A DNA stretch of 33,104 nt from Chromatiaceae bacterium (lineage in GTDB: Bacteria; Pseudomonadota; Gammaproteobacteria; Chromatiales; Chromatiaceae): NCBI GenBank assembly GCA_007693535.1, contig REDK01000048.1, forward strand, positions 1 to 33,104, given 5' to 3'. The translations under genes were made by a program, and so were the position numbers. Numbering within the stretch: position 1 is the stretch's first letter; the number at the start of each line of letters is the position of its first letter. Below the pieces are notes generated by a model. It was not told where the DNA came from and ran no database searches. It was given only the letters and a program-made list of their open reading frames with translations. Shown piece after piece: positions 8,038 to 16,504 of the stretch.

Positions 8038-10698
8038 TCATTGGGTCACCGGATTGGGCTTGTCCGGATCGATCCGATACTTGGCGATGGCCGCGGTCAC
8101 GGCCGCGCGGGGGAGCAGATCGTCGTCGGCCAGGGCCTTCAGTGCAGCCACCACGACGTACCAGCGGTTGACCTCGAAGAACAGTCGCAACTGGCTGCGC
8201 ATGTCGCTGCGGCCGTAACCGTCGGTGCCGAGCACGCTGTAGCGGCGCGGCACCCAGGGCCGGATCTGATCGGCATAGGCGCGCATGTAGTCGGTGGCGG
8301 CGATCAACGGTCCGGTGGTCTCCATCAGTTGCGCGCTGACATAGGGCAACCGCGGCGAGGCCTCTGGATGCAACAGGTTCCAGCGCTCGCAATCGATGCC
8401 GTCGCGGCGCAGTTCATTGAAGCTGGTCACGCTCCAGACCTCGGCGGCGATGCCGTGATCGCGGGCCAACAGTTCGCTTGCCGCTAGCACCTCACGCAGG
8501 ATGGTGCCCGCTCCCAGCAACTGCACCCGCGCCACCGCGTCCTCGGGCTCAGCAGCGTGCACGCGATACATGCCGCGCCGGATGCCGTCCTCGACCCCCT
8601 CAGGCATGGCCGGTTGCGGGTAGTTCTCGTTCATCACCGTGATGTAATAGAAACAGCGCTCGCGCTCGGCATACATCCGGCGTAGCCCGTCCTGCACGAT
8701 CACCGCCAGTTCATAGGCGTAGGCCGGGTCGTAGCTGATGCAGTTGGGGATGGTGGCAGCGACCAGATGACTGTGGCCGTCCTGATGCTGCAGACCCTCG
8801 CCGGCCAGGGTGGTACGCCCGGCGGTCCCACCGATCAGAAAGCCGCGCGCCTGCATGTCGCCAGCGGCCCAGGCGAGGTCGCCGACGCGCTGGAAGCCGA
8901 ACATGGAATAGTAGATGTAGAACGGGATCATCGCCTGGCCATGATTGGCATAGGCGGTGGCCGCTGCGATCCACGAGGACATCGCCCCGGCCTCGTTGAT
9001 CCCTTCCTGCAGGATCTGGCCGTTCTTCTCCTCGCGGTAATACATCACCTGATCGGCGTCGACCGGTTCGTAGAGCTGCCCTACCGAGGAATAGATGCCG
9101 AGTTGGCGGAACATCCCTTCCATGCCGAAGGTTCGCGACTCGTCCGGCACGATCGGCACGATCAGCCGGCCGATGGCCTTGTCGCGCACCAGGATGCCGA
9201 GCAGCCGCACCAAGGCCATGGTGGTCGAGAGTTCGCGCTCGCCGCTCTCCTCCAATAGGGGCTTGAAGGCAGCTAGGTCCGGCACTGGCAGCGCCGGGGC
9301 CAGTTCGCGGCGCGCCGGTAGCGGTCCGCCGAGGCGGTCGCGGCACTCGTGCAGGTATTTCATCTCCGGACTGTCCGGCGGTGGCTTATAGAACGGGGTG
9401 GCGCCGATTTGATCATCGGAGATCGGGATATTGAAGCGGTCCCGGAAGGCCTTCAACGCCGCCTCCCCCATCTTCTTCTGCGAATGGGTGATATTCATCC
9501 CCTCGCCGGCAATGCCCATTCCATAGCCCTTGACCGTCTTGGCCAGGATCACCGTCGGCTGGCCGCGGTGCTGCATCGCCGCGGCATACGCAGCATAGAC
9601 CTTGAGCGGATCATGACCGCCGCGGTTCAGGCGCCAGATGTCCTCGTCGGTGAGGGTGGCGACCAGCTCGGCGAGTTCCGGATACTTGCCGAAGAAGTGC
9701 TCGCGGGTATAGGCGCCACCCTTGGCCTTGTAGGCCTGATAGTCGCCGTCCACGCATTCCTCCATGCGCTTGAGCAGCAGGCCCTTGGTATCACGCGCCA
9801 GCAATGGGTCCCAGTAGCTGCCCCAGATCACCTTGATCACGTTCCAGCCGGCTCCGCGGAAGACCGCCTCCAGTTCCTGGATGATCTTGCCGTTGCCGCG
9901 GACCGGACCGTCGAGGCGTTGCAGGTTACAGTTGACGATAAAGACCAGGTTGTCCAGGCGCTCGCGGGCGGCCAGCGAGATCGCCCCGAGCGACTCCGGT
10001 TCGTCCATCTCGCCGTCACCGAGGAAGGCCCAGACCTTGCGATCCTCGGTGTTGACGATGCCGCGGTCGTTGAGGTAGCGCATGAACCGGGCCTGATAGA
10101 TCGCCATGATCGGCCCGAGCCCCATCGACACGGTCGGGAACTGCCAGAAGTCCGGCATCAGCCAGGGATGGGGATAGGAGGACAGCCCCTTGCCGTCGAC
10201 CTCCTGGCGGAAGCCGTAGAGCTGTTCCTCGCTGATGCGGCCTTCGAGGAAGGCACGGGCATAGATGCCGGGGGCGGAATGGCCCTGGATGAAGATCAGA
10301 TCGCCGCCGAAATCGGGGTTGCCGGCACGGAAGAAGTGATTGAAGCCGATATCGTAGAGGGTCGCGCTGGAGGCGAAGGTGGAAATGTGGCCACCCAGTT
10401 CCGACGACAGCCGGTTCGCCTGTACCACCATCGCTGTCGCATTCCAGCGGATGAATGAGCGGATGCGCCGCTCCATCGCCCGGTCGCCGGGAAAGCGCGC
10501 CTGCTGCTGGACCGGGATGGTATTGACATAGGCGGTTTTCGCGCTGTAGGGCAAATAGGCCCCAGAGCGGCGCGCCTTGTCGATCAGACGCTCGAGCAGA
10601 TAGTGAGCGCGCTCGACGCCCTCGTTCTCCAGCACGGCGTCCAGGGAATCGAGCCACTCCTGGGTCTCGAGGGGGTCGATGTCGGGCTTCTGGGACAT
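8038..10698 (-). CDS. aceE: Pyruvate dehydrogenase E1, homodimeric type
   Basis: This thiamine-diphosphate enzyme decarboxylates pyruvate and reductively acetylates the lipoyl groups of AceF. The 886 residues match the length of the homodimeric E1 family. The ThDP/Mg2+ motif starts with GDGEMDEPES at 227 and ends with the NCN at 256-258, matching the D and two N ligands of the E. coli enzyme. The N-terminal segment (DPLETQEWLDSLDAVLENEG) is the AceF-interacting region typical of the family. The ATG at 10698 has AGGA six nucleotides upstream. It is the first gene of the operon; aceF starts 88 nt downstream. The 160 bp upstream contain a repeat pair that may be a regulatory site. Confidence 0.98.
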   Translation of the reverse strand: MSQKPDIDPLETQEWLDSLDAVLENEGVERAHYLLERLIDKARRSGAYLPYSAKTAYVNTIPVQQQARFPGDRAMERRIRSFIRWNATAMVVQANRLSSELGGHISTFASSATLYDIGFNHFFRAGNPDFGGDLIFIQGHSAPGIYARAFLEGRISEEQLYGFRQEVDGKGLSSYPHPWLMPDFWQFPTVSMGLGPIMAIYQARFMRYLNDRGIVNTEDRKVWAFLGDGEMDEPESLGAISLAARERLDNLVFIVNCNLQRLDGPVRGNGKIIQELEAVFRGAGWNVIKVIWGSYWDPLLARDTKGLLLKRMEECVDGDYQAYKAKGGAYTREHFFGKYPELAELVATLTDEDIWRLNRGGHDPLKVYAAYAAAMQHRGQPTVILAKTVKGYGMGIAGEGMNITHSQKKMGEAALKAFRDRFNIPISDDQIGATPFYKPPPDSPEMKYLHECRDRLGGPLPARRELAPALPVPDLAAFKPLLEESGERELSTTMALVRLLGILVRDKAIGRLIVPIVPDESRTFGMEGMFRQLGIYSSVGQLYEPVDADQVMYYREEKNGQILQEGINEAGAMSSWIAAATAYANHGQAMIPFYIYYSMFGFQRVGDLAWAAGDMQARGFLIGGTAGRTTLAGEGLQHQDGHSHLVAATIPNCISYDPAYAYELAVIVQDGLRRMYAERERCFYYITVMNENYPQPAMPEGVEDGIRRGMYRVHAAEPEDAVARVQLLGAGTILREVLAASELLARDHGIAAEVWSVTSFNELRRDGIDCERWNLLHPEASPRLPYVSAQLMETTGPLIAATDYMRAYADQIRPWVPRRYSVLGTDGYGRSDMRSQLRLFFEVNRWYVVVAALKALADDDLLPRAAVTAAIAKYRIDPDKPNPVTQ

Positions 10699-10787
10699 GA
10701 TCGTTCCTGAAACGGGAGGGGAAGGTCAGTCGCCGGGGACCGCCGGCCCGGCGCGGTTGCTCAAGCTAACCCAGACCCCGGCCCCTT

Positions 10788-10827
10788 GGCAAATACTTAT
10801 GATTGAAATGGCAAATGCTTGTAATCG
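10788..10827 (-). promoter_or_regulatory. 18-bp direct repeat pair upstream of aceE, 22-bp period
   Basis: GGCAAATACTTATGATTG (10788-10805) and GGCAAATGCTTGTAATCG (10810-10827) match at 14 of 18 positions, and all four differences are transitions. The start-to-start distance is 22 bp, about two helical turns, so both copies face the same side of the DNA. The stretch is markedly A+T-rich in a G+C-rich neighbourhood. On the minus strand it lies about 90-130 bp before the aceE start. A weak promoter can be drawn through it (TTACAA, 17-nt spacer, CATAAG). This suggests a tandem binding site for a dimeric regulator of the pdh operon. It does not match the E. coli PdhR box. Confidence 0.45.
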
Positions 10828-10858
10828 GCGCCGGGGCCGACCGGGCGGCTCACTGCCG

Positions 10859-12187
10859 CTACCGCACCTCTTGCGGGAAGCCCCAACTGATCGGGCCGGT
10901 CGATATCAGATTGCGGGCCGGATCATCCGGGGCACTGCCGTTGCGGATCAGTTCCACCAGGTCGGCGCTGACCCGCGGATTGCTGGTGAACGAGGAATGA
11001 CCAAAGAAGTCGGTGCGCCGGCCCTCGTAGACCACCAGGTCCATACGGCCGAAGCGATCGAACAGATCGATGAAACTCGGACGGATCTGTTCCGGAGTCA
11101 ACTGGCCGATCCGATTGCCGCTGCGAAACAGGGTGCGCGAGACCAGCAGCGCCCGGTCCTGTGGCGAGGTGTAGACGGTCAGGCGCCCGCGGAACAGCTC
11201 CGGCAGGACCGGTCGATCCCAGCGCGTGAGCATGTCTGGGTCCGAGCCGAAGATCAGGATCTGCTGGCTGGCCACCTCGGCGTCGATGTCCGCCGACATC
11301 AGTACGACCTGTTCGATCTTGAACGCCTCGGCCGGCGCCTGGCCGGCAGCGATGGCCTCGATGTGCAATTCGCGCAGGGCGCTCAGCAGCAGGGCCGCGC
11401 CGCGGCTGTGGGCGAGCAGATGGATGCCCTCGACCTCCGGGATCTGGGCCAGGGCGCGGATGGTTTGCCGCAGGTGGCCGACCGAGAACTGGGCCGACTC
11501 GGTGGTCTGGGTGAACGAGGTCAGCAGGTTGCCGGTCGACGAGGCCGGCCAGGTGAAAAACGCGCACAGATGGGTGCGGCCGAAGAAATGGCAGAGTTCC
11601 GCAGCGGTGTAGGCGGCGCTGGCAAGGGTCTCGTTGAAGCCATGCACATACAAGATGACCTTGCCGCTGGGGGCGGCCTGCAGGCGGCGGCGCACCTCGG
11701 TCCGCAGGTCGTCACGGGCCTGGCGATGCGCGGCGAGCATCGCCGCATCGCGCACCACGCCGGCCGGGGTCATGTTCAGTCGATAGGGTTCCTCCGGAAA
11801 CCGCCCCACCTCACGCACCGGCCCGAGTTCCAGCGACACCCGCGGCGAACGCTCCCCGCTCTGGCTCAGTTGGGTCAGCGCCTCCCAGGTCAGGCCCGGG
11901 CGCATGAGAACCTGCGCCGAGCCGAAGGCAAGCGACATGGAGCGACGCTCGCCGTAGGGCAGCGGACCGTCGGTTGCCGGGGCGCGGTTGGTGATGAACA
12001 GCAGGTCCTGCGCCGGCTCCCGGCGGGCGGGCGGCACGGCAGCGAAGATTGCCGCCGCCGCCTCGACCTCCTGAAAGATGGTCGGCGTTGGCATCAGGGC
12101 GCGGGGACCACCAGCACAGCCGGCGCCGCCCCAGAGGCCGGGTAGGAGCAGGGCAGCCAGCAGGGTCCGGACAAGTCGGGGCGACAT
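10859..12187 (-). CDS. DUF900-type alpha/beta hydrolase, probable lipoprotein
   Basis: This putative esterase or lipase of 442 residues belongs to the DUF900 alpha/beta hydrolase group. The oxyanion-side motif KVILYVHGFNET begins at about 176. The nucleophile elbow is AHSRG with S261, followed by a helix (AALLLSALREL). The N-terminus (LLAALLLPGLWGGAGC) is a secretion signal ending in a loose lipobox, so C24 is the likely lipidated residue. The substrate is not predictable. The ATG at 12187 is supported by a good GAGGAG about ten nucleotides upstream. It precedes aceE on the same strand, but a 160-bp gap with a candidate regulatory region makes a shared operon unlikely. Confidence 0.88.
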   Translation of the reverse strand: MSPRLVRTLLAALLLPGLWGGAGCAGGPRALMPTPTIFQEVEAAAAIFAAVPPARREPAQDLLFITNRAPATDGPLPYGERRSMSLAFGSAQVLMRPGLTWEALTQLSQSGERSPRVSLELGPVREVGRFPEEPYRLNMTPAGVVRDAAMLAAHRQARDDLRTEVRRRLQAAPSGKVILYVHGFNETLASAAYTAAELCHFFGRTHLCAFFTWPASSTGNLLTSFTQTTESAQFSVGHLRQTIRALAQIPEVEGIHLLAHSRGAALLLSALRELHIEAIAAGQAPAEAFKIEQVVLMSADIDAEVASQQILIFGSDPDMLTRWDRPVLPELFRGRLTVYTSPQDRALLVSRTLFRSGNRIGQLTPEQIRPSFIDLFDRFGRMDLVVYEGRRTDFFGHSSFTSNPRVSADLVELIRNGSAPDDPARNLISTGPISWGFPQEVR

Positions 12188-12435
12188 CGGTGCGATCTCC
12201 TCGATGGCCGATCAAATAGACGGGGGAGGACCGTAGCGGCGATCGGCGAGCGGACGGGCGCTGCCAGGCGTCGGCCGTGCGTCGGCGATCGAGCGACAGG
12301 GCGACAACAGGAGACCCCCGGCAATCGCGGGCCGGTCTGTGCGGCGTTGCAGAACACGTCCTCCGGGGCGCAACAATAGCGTGTCCGCGATGGTAACAGC
12401 CCGCGCCAGCACACGCCTGTCGCGGCCCCGCCATC

Positions 12436-12448
12436 CAGTTGACAACTG
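12436..12448. promoter_or_regulatory. Small palindrome upstream of the 12-cysteine gene
   Basis: CAGTTG (12436-12441) and CAACTG (12443-12448) are exact inverted repeats around one base, and they contain TTGACA, a perfect -35 hexamer. A TATGCT hexamer lies only 10 bp downstream, too close for a standard promoter. The palindrome lies in the 286-bp gap between two divergent genes. Operator or chance cannot be told from this alone. Confidence 0.25.
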
Positions 12449-12494
12449 CTGGACTATGCTTGGTGATGGATGATTGAGCGATCTGGTGGTCGTC

Positions 12495-13367
12495 ATGCCG
12501 TACCTACACACCTACAACCTGTTGCCCGCCCGGTTGACTCGAGCACTGCCCGGTCCGCGCCGGCGTCGCCCGGCGCTTCGCCCCACAGCGAGCGGGAAAC
12601 CGATCCCGGCTGCGCTGCAATTTGCGATGTGCGGTGCGATCATCGCTGGGCTGCTTCTGCTGGCCCTGCTGCCGTCGGCGCTCGCCGAGTCCTGGCAGGG
12701 GGCATTGCAACGAGGCGGGACGCTGACGGTGGACCCGGGCAGCCGGCGCGCCCTGATCGAACAGGACGGACGCGAGCGGCCGCTCTGGGACGGGGTACAC
12801 CGGCTCGAGGACGGCTCCACCGTGACCATTCGTGACGGCATCGCGGTGCCCACCGCGGCGATGCTCGATACCTGGCGGGGCGGGCCGGTGCCAGCGGCGA
12901 CCTACATCGATCGTTACTGTCAGCAACTGGTACGAAAGACCTGCGGCTTCGATAACGCCTGCAACCATGGTGCTGCCTGTTTGCGCGCCCGCACCCTGCT
13001 GGCCGCGGAGGGCCGCGAGCAGCGCGATCTGCCGCTGACCGCCGGCAGCCATCCGCAGACCGATACCAGCGGGCGCTGCCGCGCTGCCCTCGCCGAGCCG
13101 GACTTCACCGCCTGTCCGAGCCTGACGGCGGTCACCGGCGACAGCCGCTGCCGGGCGCTGGTCGCGCAGGCCTGCGGTGAGGCCGACGCCTGTGCCACCA
13201 GCGCTGCCTGCGACGCCGCCCGCCAGCTATTGGCGCTGGAGACCGAGGAGCGGCTCGAGAATGATGACCCGGCAGTAGCCAGCCTGACTGGCCGCCAATG
13301 CCTGGAGGCACTGGACAATCCCTTCTTTGCCGCCTGTCTGACTGCCAACCCCGCTGCTAACCGCTAG
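12495..13367 (+). CDS. Secreted protein with two six-cysteine modules, function unknown
   Basis: I do not recognise a named family. Counted from TTG 12474, a hydrophobic segment with a good cleavage site (LLLALLPSALA then ESW) ends at about 71, which indicates export. The following 70 residues look like a beta-rich domain (TLTVDPGSRRALIEQDG, then LEDGSTVTIRDG). The C-terminal half is two copies of one module. The first has C149, C157, C163, C169, C202 and C214; the second has C226, C234, C240, C246, C276 and C288. Spacing is C-x7-C-x5-C-x5-C-x(29-32)-C-x11-C in both. Paired disulfides in the periplasm are likely. The start is uncertain: ATG 12495 is used, TTG 12474 is possible, and ATG 12627 (MCGAIIAGLL) would give a textbook signal peptide. 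None has a strong ribosome binding site. Confidence 0.82.
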   Translation: MPYLHTYNLLPARLTRALPGPRRRRPALRPTASGKPIPAALQFAMCGAIIAGLLLLALLPSALAESWQGALQRGGTLTVDPGSRRALIEQDGRERPLWDGVHRLEDGSTVTIRDGIAVPTAAMLDTWRGGPVPAATYIDRYCQQLVRKTCGFDNACNHGAACLRARTLLAAEGREQRDLPLTAGSHPQTDTSGRCRAALAEPDFTACPSLTAVTGDSRCRALVAQACGEADACATSAACDAARQLLALETEERLENDDPAVASLTGRQCLEALDNPFFAACLTANPAANR

Positions 13368-13453
13368 GGCGCAGCCGGACGCCCGATCGCTGGCAGACAG
13401 GACCATGCTATGCTGCCGCCTGTCCCTGGCCCTGACCCCGATAGGCTCCGCCG

Positions 13454-14683
13454 ATGCGCGCTGTCTGCCCTACCCACCTGTTGTCGCTGTTGCTGGGCTG
13501 CCTGCTGCTGCTCGGGCTGCCCCTGTCGCCGGGTGCAGCGCACGCCCAGGCCGATCCGATCGCCAGCGCTCTGGCGCTAGCCAATGCAAGCCTGCAGGTG
13601 CAGGCGCGCGGCCGGACACTCATCGCCCGCCAGGCCGATCAGCCGATGATCCCGGCCTCGACCATGAAGCTCGTCACTGCGCTGGCGGCGATCGACCGCT
13701 GGGGACTCGATCATCGCTTCGCCACCCGCTTCTATCGCGCCGCCGACGGCCGGCTGTGGGTGCGCGGCGGCGGCGATCCCTACCTGGTTTCGGAAGAACT
13801 CACCGCGATCGCCAGCGCCCTGCGACAGGCCGGTCTGCGCACGGTAACCGGGATCGGCCTCGACGACAGCCTGTTCCCACCCGTCGACGGCATCAGCGGC
13901 CGCTCGGCCGGCGGCAATCCCTATAACGCCCCGGTCACCGCGCTGGCTGCCAACTTCAACACCGTGAACCTGGCGGTCGCCGGTGGTGCCGTGCGCAGCG
14001 CCGAGGCGCAGACCCCGCTCACCGCCACCGCCAGACGCATCGGCCAGGGCCTGGCACAGGGTAACCATCGGGTGCATCTGCAACACCGCGACAACGCCCT
14101 GCGCCATTTCGGCGAACTGCTCGGTGACAAGCTGCAGGCGGCCAGCATCGCGGTCGGCAGCGGCGAGGTCCAGATCGGCCGCATCCCGGCCGGTGCGGAG
14201 CTGATCTATACCCATCGTAACAGCCGCACCCTGGAGCCAATCCTTGGCGACATGCTGAAGTATTCCACCAACTTCGTCGCCAACAGCCTGTTTCTGATGT
14301 TTGGCGAGCACAACGGGCAGAGCAGCCTCGCCGCCGCCCAGCGCTGGACCGAAGACTGGGCGCGGCGGCGCTTTGGCTGGCAAAACTTCCGCATCGAGGA
14401 TGGTGCCGGGCTCTCGCGTGGTAATCGCCTGAGTGCGCGGCAGTTGATTGAGCTGCTGGAGGCCTTCGCCCCCTATCGTGGACTGCTGGCCGAGCAAGCC
14501 GGCGATCCAGCGGTGCGTGCCAAGACCGGCACCCTGACCGGGGTCAGCACCTACGCCGGCTACGTCCGTCGCGGCAACGATTGGGTCCCCTTCGCGCTGC
14601 TGATCAATCAGGCGGTGGACGGCGGGCTGCGGCAGCGGGTGGCCAGCGCCCTGGCCCACAGCCCCAGCTTGGGGCGCTATTGA
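13454..14683 (+). CDS. dacB: D-alanyl-D-alanine carboxypeptidase/endopeptidase (PBP4 type)
   Basis: This periplasmic class C penicillin-binding protein (peptidase family S13) trims or opens peptidoglycan cross-links. All three penicillin-binding motifs are visible: SxxK at S69-K72 (ASTMK), SxN at S271-N273 (KYSTNF) and KTG at 357-359 (AKTGTLTG). The N-terminal signal peptide ends near GAAHAQA (about 27-33). At 409 residues it is shorter than the roughly 475 of E. coli PBP4, so part of the inserted domains between the SxxK and SxN motifs is reduced, but the catalytic core is complete. The ATG at 13454 is chosen because it gives the signal peptide. It lies 86 nt after the 12-cysteine gene and 53 nt before the next gene, all on the same strand. 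Confidence 0.93.
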   Translation: MRAVCPTHLLSLLLGCLLLLGLPLSPGAAHAQADPIASALALANASLQVQARGRTLIARQADQPMIPASTMKLVTALAAIDRWGLDHRFATRFYRAADGRLWVRGGGDPYLVSEELTAIASALRQAGLRTVTGIGLDDSLFPPVDGISGRSAGGNPYNAPVTALAANFNTVNLAVAGGAVRSAEAQTPLTATARRIGQGLAQGNHRVHLQHRDNALRHFGELLGDKLQAASIAVGSGEVQIGRIPAGAELIYTHRNSRTLEPILGDMLKYSTNFVANSLFLMFGEHNGQSSLAAAQRWTEDWARRRFGWQNFRIEDGAGLSRGNRLSARQLIELLEAFAPYRGLLAEQAGDPAVRAKTGTLTGVSTYAGYVRRGNDWVPFALLINQAVDGGLRQRVASALAHSPSLGRY

Positions 14684-14736
14684 GCGCCCCGCGTCCGGTC
14701 CACGCGGCCTGGGCGCGGCGGCGTCGAGTCGCCGCC

Positions 14737-15657
14737 ATGCCGGTACCCCAGCGATCACCATGGCGAGGGGTTCCAACACGACTGGCGCAAGGGCCGCGCC
14801 GGGAGCGGTGCCCGCCGCTGCTACCCGGCCTGCTGCTGGCCATGGCGCTGTTCGCCGTTGGCTGCGCGCCGCTTGCCCCGGGACCGAGCGATGGCACCGG
14901 GATCATGGTCCCGGGCCAGCGCCTGCCGGGACCCGACTTTCCCTATCGCAAAGCCGGTCGCGGCTATCCGTCACTGGCCCCGCTACTGCGCGAGGTCACC
15001 CCGGCCGTGGTCAATGTGTCGGTGGTCTCGGAAGTGGCACTCGGCGAGCACCCATTCCTGAGCGATCCAGACTTTCGCCGCTTTCTGGAGAAGTTCGATC
15101 TCGAGCTGCCGGACCCTGACGAGACTCAGCAGCGCCAGTCGATCGGCTCCGGGCTGATCATCGATGGGGGACGCGGCTTTGTCCTCACTAATGCCCATGT
15201 CACCGAGGACGCCCGCGAGATTACCGTGACCCTCAAGGACCGGCGTAGCTTCACCGCGCGCCTGATCGGTCGCGATCCCGGCACCGACATTGCCGTGTTG
15301 CGCATCCCGCCAGTACAGGCACCGGCGCTGCGCTTCGGCGACTCCGAGGCGCTGGAGGTGGGCGATTTCGTGATCGCCATCGGCAACCCCTTCGGCCTCG
15401 GGCAGACCGTCACCTCCGGCATCGTCAGCGCGGTGGGGCGCGGGGGCATTGCCGGCAACGCCCTCGGGGCGCTGATCCAGACCGATGCCTCCATCAACCC
15501 CGGCAATTCCGGCGGCCCGCTAATCAACCTGGCCGGGGAGGTAGTGGGCATCAACACGGCGCTCATCGGACCGACCGGCGGTAATGTCGGGATCGGCTTT
15601 GCTGTGCCGAGCAACCGCGTGCGGCGCGCCATGGAGCGCATCCTGCGCGGCCAATAG
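14737..15657 (+). CDS. Trypsin-like serine protease (S1C), probable lipoprotein without PDZ domain
   Basis: This protease has a DegP/DegS-like catalytic domain. In 306 residues the catalytic triad is H154 (LTNAHV), D184 (GTDIAVL) and S258 (NPGNSGGPL). The protein ends about 48 residues after the catalytic serine, so there is no PDZ domain, unlike DegP, DegQ or DegS. The N-terminus (PGLLLAMALFAVGC) is hydrophobic and ends in an AVGC lipobox-like site at C43, suggesting a membrane-anchored lipoprotein facing the periplasm. ATG 14737 was chosen over 14581, which would overlap dacB by about 100 bp and add a low-complexity leader. Without PDZ domains it should be either constitutively active or regulated by a partner. 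A second, complete Do-type protease lies at 31415. Confidence 0.87.
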   Translation: MPVPQRSPWRGVPTRLAQGPRRERCPPLLPGLLLAMALFAVGCAPLAPGPSDGTGIMVPGQRLPGPDFPYRKAGRGYPSLAPLLREVTPAVVNVSVVSEVALGEHPFLSDPDFRRFLEKFDLELPDPDETQQRQSIGSGLIIDGGRGFVLTNAHVTEDAREITVTLKDRRSFTARLIGRDPGTDIAVLRIPPVQAPALRFGDSEALEVGDFVIAIGNPFGLGQTVTSGIVSAVGRGGIAGNALGALIQTDASINPGNSGGPLINLAGEVVGINTALIGPTGGNVGIGFAVPSNRVRRAMERILRGQ

Positions 15658-15984
15658 GGGCTGCTAATTGTAGCTGCTGCAGATAGTTATGACGAACAGG
15701 CCGGGCTTGGCGCGGGTCGCCGCTGGCACTGCTGCCGGCCCTCTGACCGATCATATCAGCGCCGGCGGCAGGTTTGCGTCGGTGCCGGCCCTGGCCTATG
15801 GTGAGGTCATGGCAAGCCCGCGCCGCACCCCGCCATCCCCGCCCCGGCCGCCCTCGGCAGCCCCCCGCTTATCCCGAGGCCACAGACCCCGGCCATGCTC
15901 CGACCAGGACCGGCCTGGCGCCTCCCCCTGGCATACATCTGCCCAGCGCGGCACGGCCGTCCATCCGACTCCCAGGAGACCCTT
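15658..15984. promoter_or_regulatory. 327-bp gap with a weak promoter candidate for the FKBP gene
   Basis: No coding region is supported here. Near 15774-15802 a weak sigma-70-like pair can be drawn: TTGCGT (15774-15779), a 17-nt spacer, and TATGGT (15797-15802). It lies about 180 nt before the FKBP start. The rest is a C-rich stretch. Most of the gap appears to be leader sequence without visible structure. Confidence 0.25.
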
Positions 15985-16413
15985 ATGAACACCGCCAAGA
16001 CCGGCGACACCGTTAAGATCCATTACACCGGCACCCTTCCGGATGGCACCCAATTCGATTCGTCCCGCGGCCATGAACCGCTGGAGTTCACCCTTGGCGA
16101 GGGGCGCATGATTTCCGGCTTCGAGAGCGCGGTGCTTGGCATGGTCCTAGGCGAGAGCAAGGTGATCAGCATCCCCTGCGATCAGGCCTATGGCGAGCGC
16201 AACGAGGCGATGATCCAGTCGGTGCCGCGCCAGGCGATCCCCGACGACATCGAACTGGTTACCGGCATGCGCCTGCACGCCCAGGGGCCAGAGGGCCAGG
16301 CGCTGTCCTTCACCGTGGCCGCCTTCGACACCGAAACCGTCACCATCGACGGCAATCATCCGCTAGCCGGTTACGACTTGGTGTTCGATCTGGAGTTGGT
16401 GGCGATCGACTGA
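15985..16413 (+). CDS. FKBP-type peptidyl-prolyl cis-trans isomerase, SlyD/SlpA type
   Basis: This 142-residue isomerase accelerates proline isomerisation during folding. The sequence has the family start (VKIHYTGTLPDGTQFDSS at about 10-27) and the central LGEGRMISGFESAVLGM motif. These are followed by the inserted chaperone-like IF segment (about 67-120) that marks the SlyD/SlpA group. The C-terminal strands are NHPLAGYDLVFDLELVAI. There is no histidine-rich metal tail as in E. coli SlyD, so it is closer to SlpA. There is no signal peptide, so it is cytoplasmic. The start is ATG 15985 with AGGAG about 7 nt upstream; the upstream frame back to 15895 is not used. Confidence 0.93.
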   Translation: MNTAKTGDTVKIHYTGTLPDGTQFDSSRGHEPLEFTLGEGRMISGFESAVLGMVLGESKVISIPCDQAYGERNEAMIQSVPRQAIPDDIELVTGMRLHAQGPEGQALSFTVAAFDTETVTIDGNHPLAGYDLVFDLELVAID

Positions 16414-16476
16414 GCGGGCGCCGCCGGCCCGTCTCAACGGCCCAATCCCCCGTCCGACCAGCCTGCCGCCAGGACC

Positions 16477-16504
16477 GCTGGTGGGTCTCGGCCGACCCGC
16501 CAGC
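16477..16504. terminator. Stem-loop between convergent genes
   Basis: GCTGGTGGGTC at 16477-16487 and GACCCGCCAGC at 16494-16504 form an 11-bp stem with one mismatched (wobble-capable) pair and a 6-nt TCGGCC loop. It ends exactly at the penicillin acylase stop codon (16504) and lies 64 nt beyond the FKBP stop. It could end both transcripts, but neither strand has a T-tract. Confidence 0.4.

Noticed and set aside
9349-10458. A 369-codon plus-strand open frame.
   Set aside because: It lies antisense to aceE, whose ThDP motif and length are unambiguous.
10679-12145. A 488-codon open frame on the plus strand.
   Set aside because: It is antisense to the alpha/beta hydrolase, whose motifs are clear. 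High G+C at third positions produces such long shadows.
13577-14779. A 400-codon minus-strand open frame.
   Set aside because: It is antisense to dacB, which carries all three penicillin-binding motifs.
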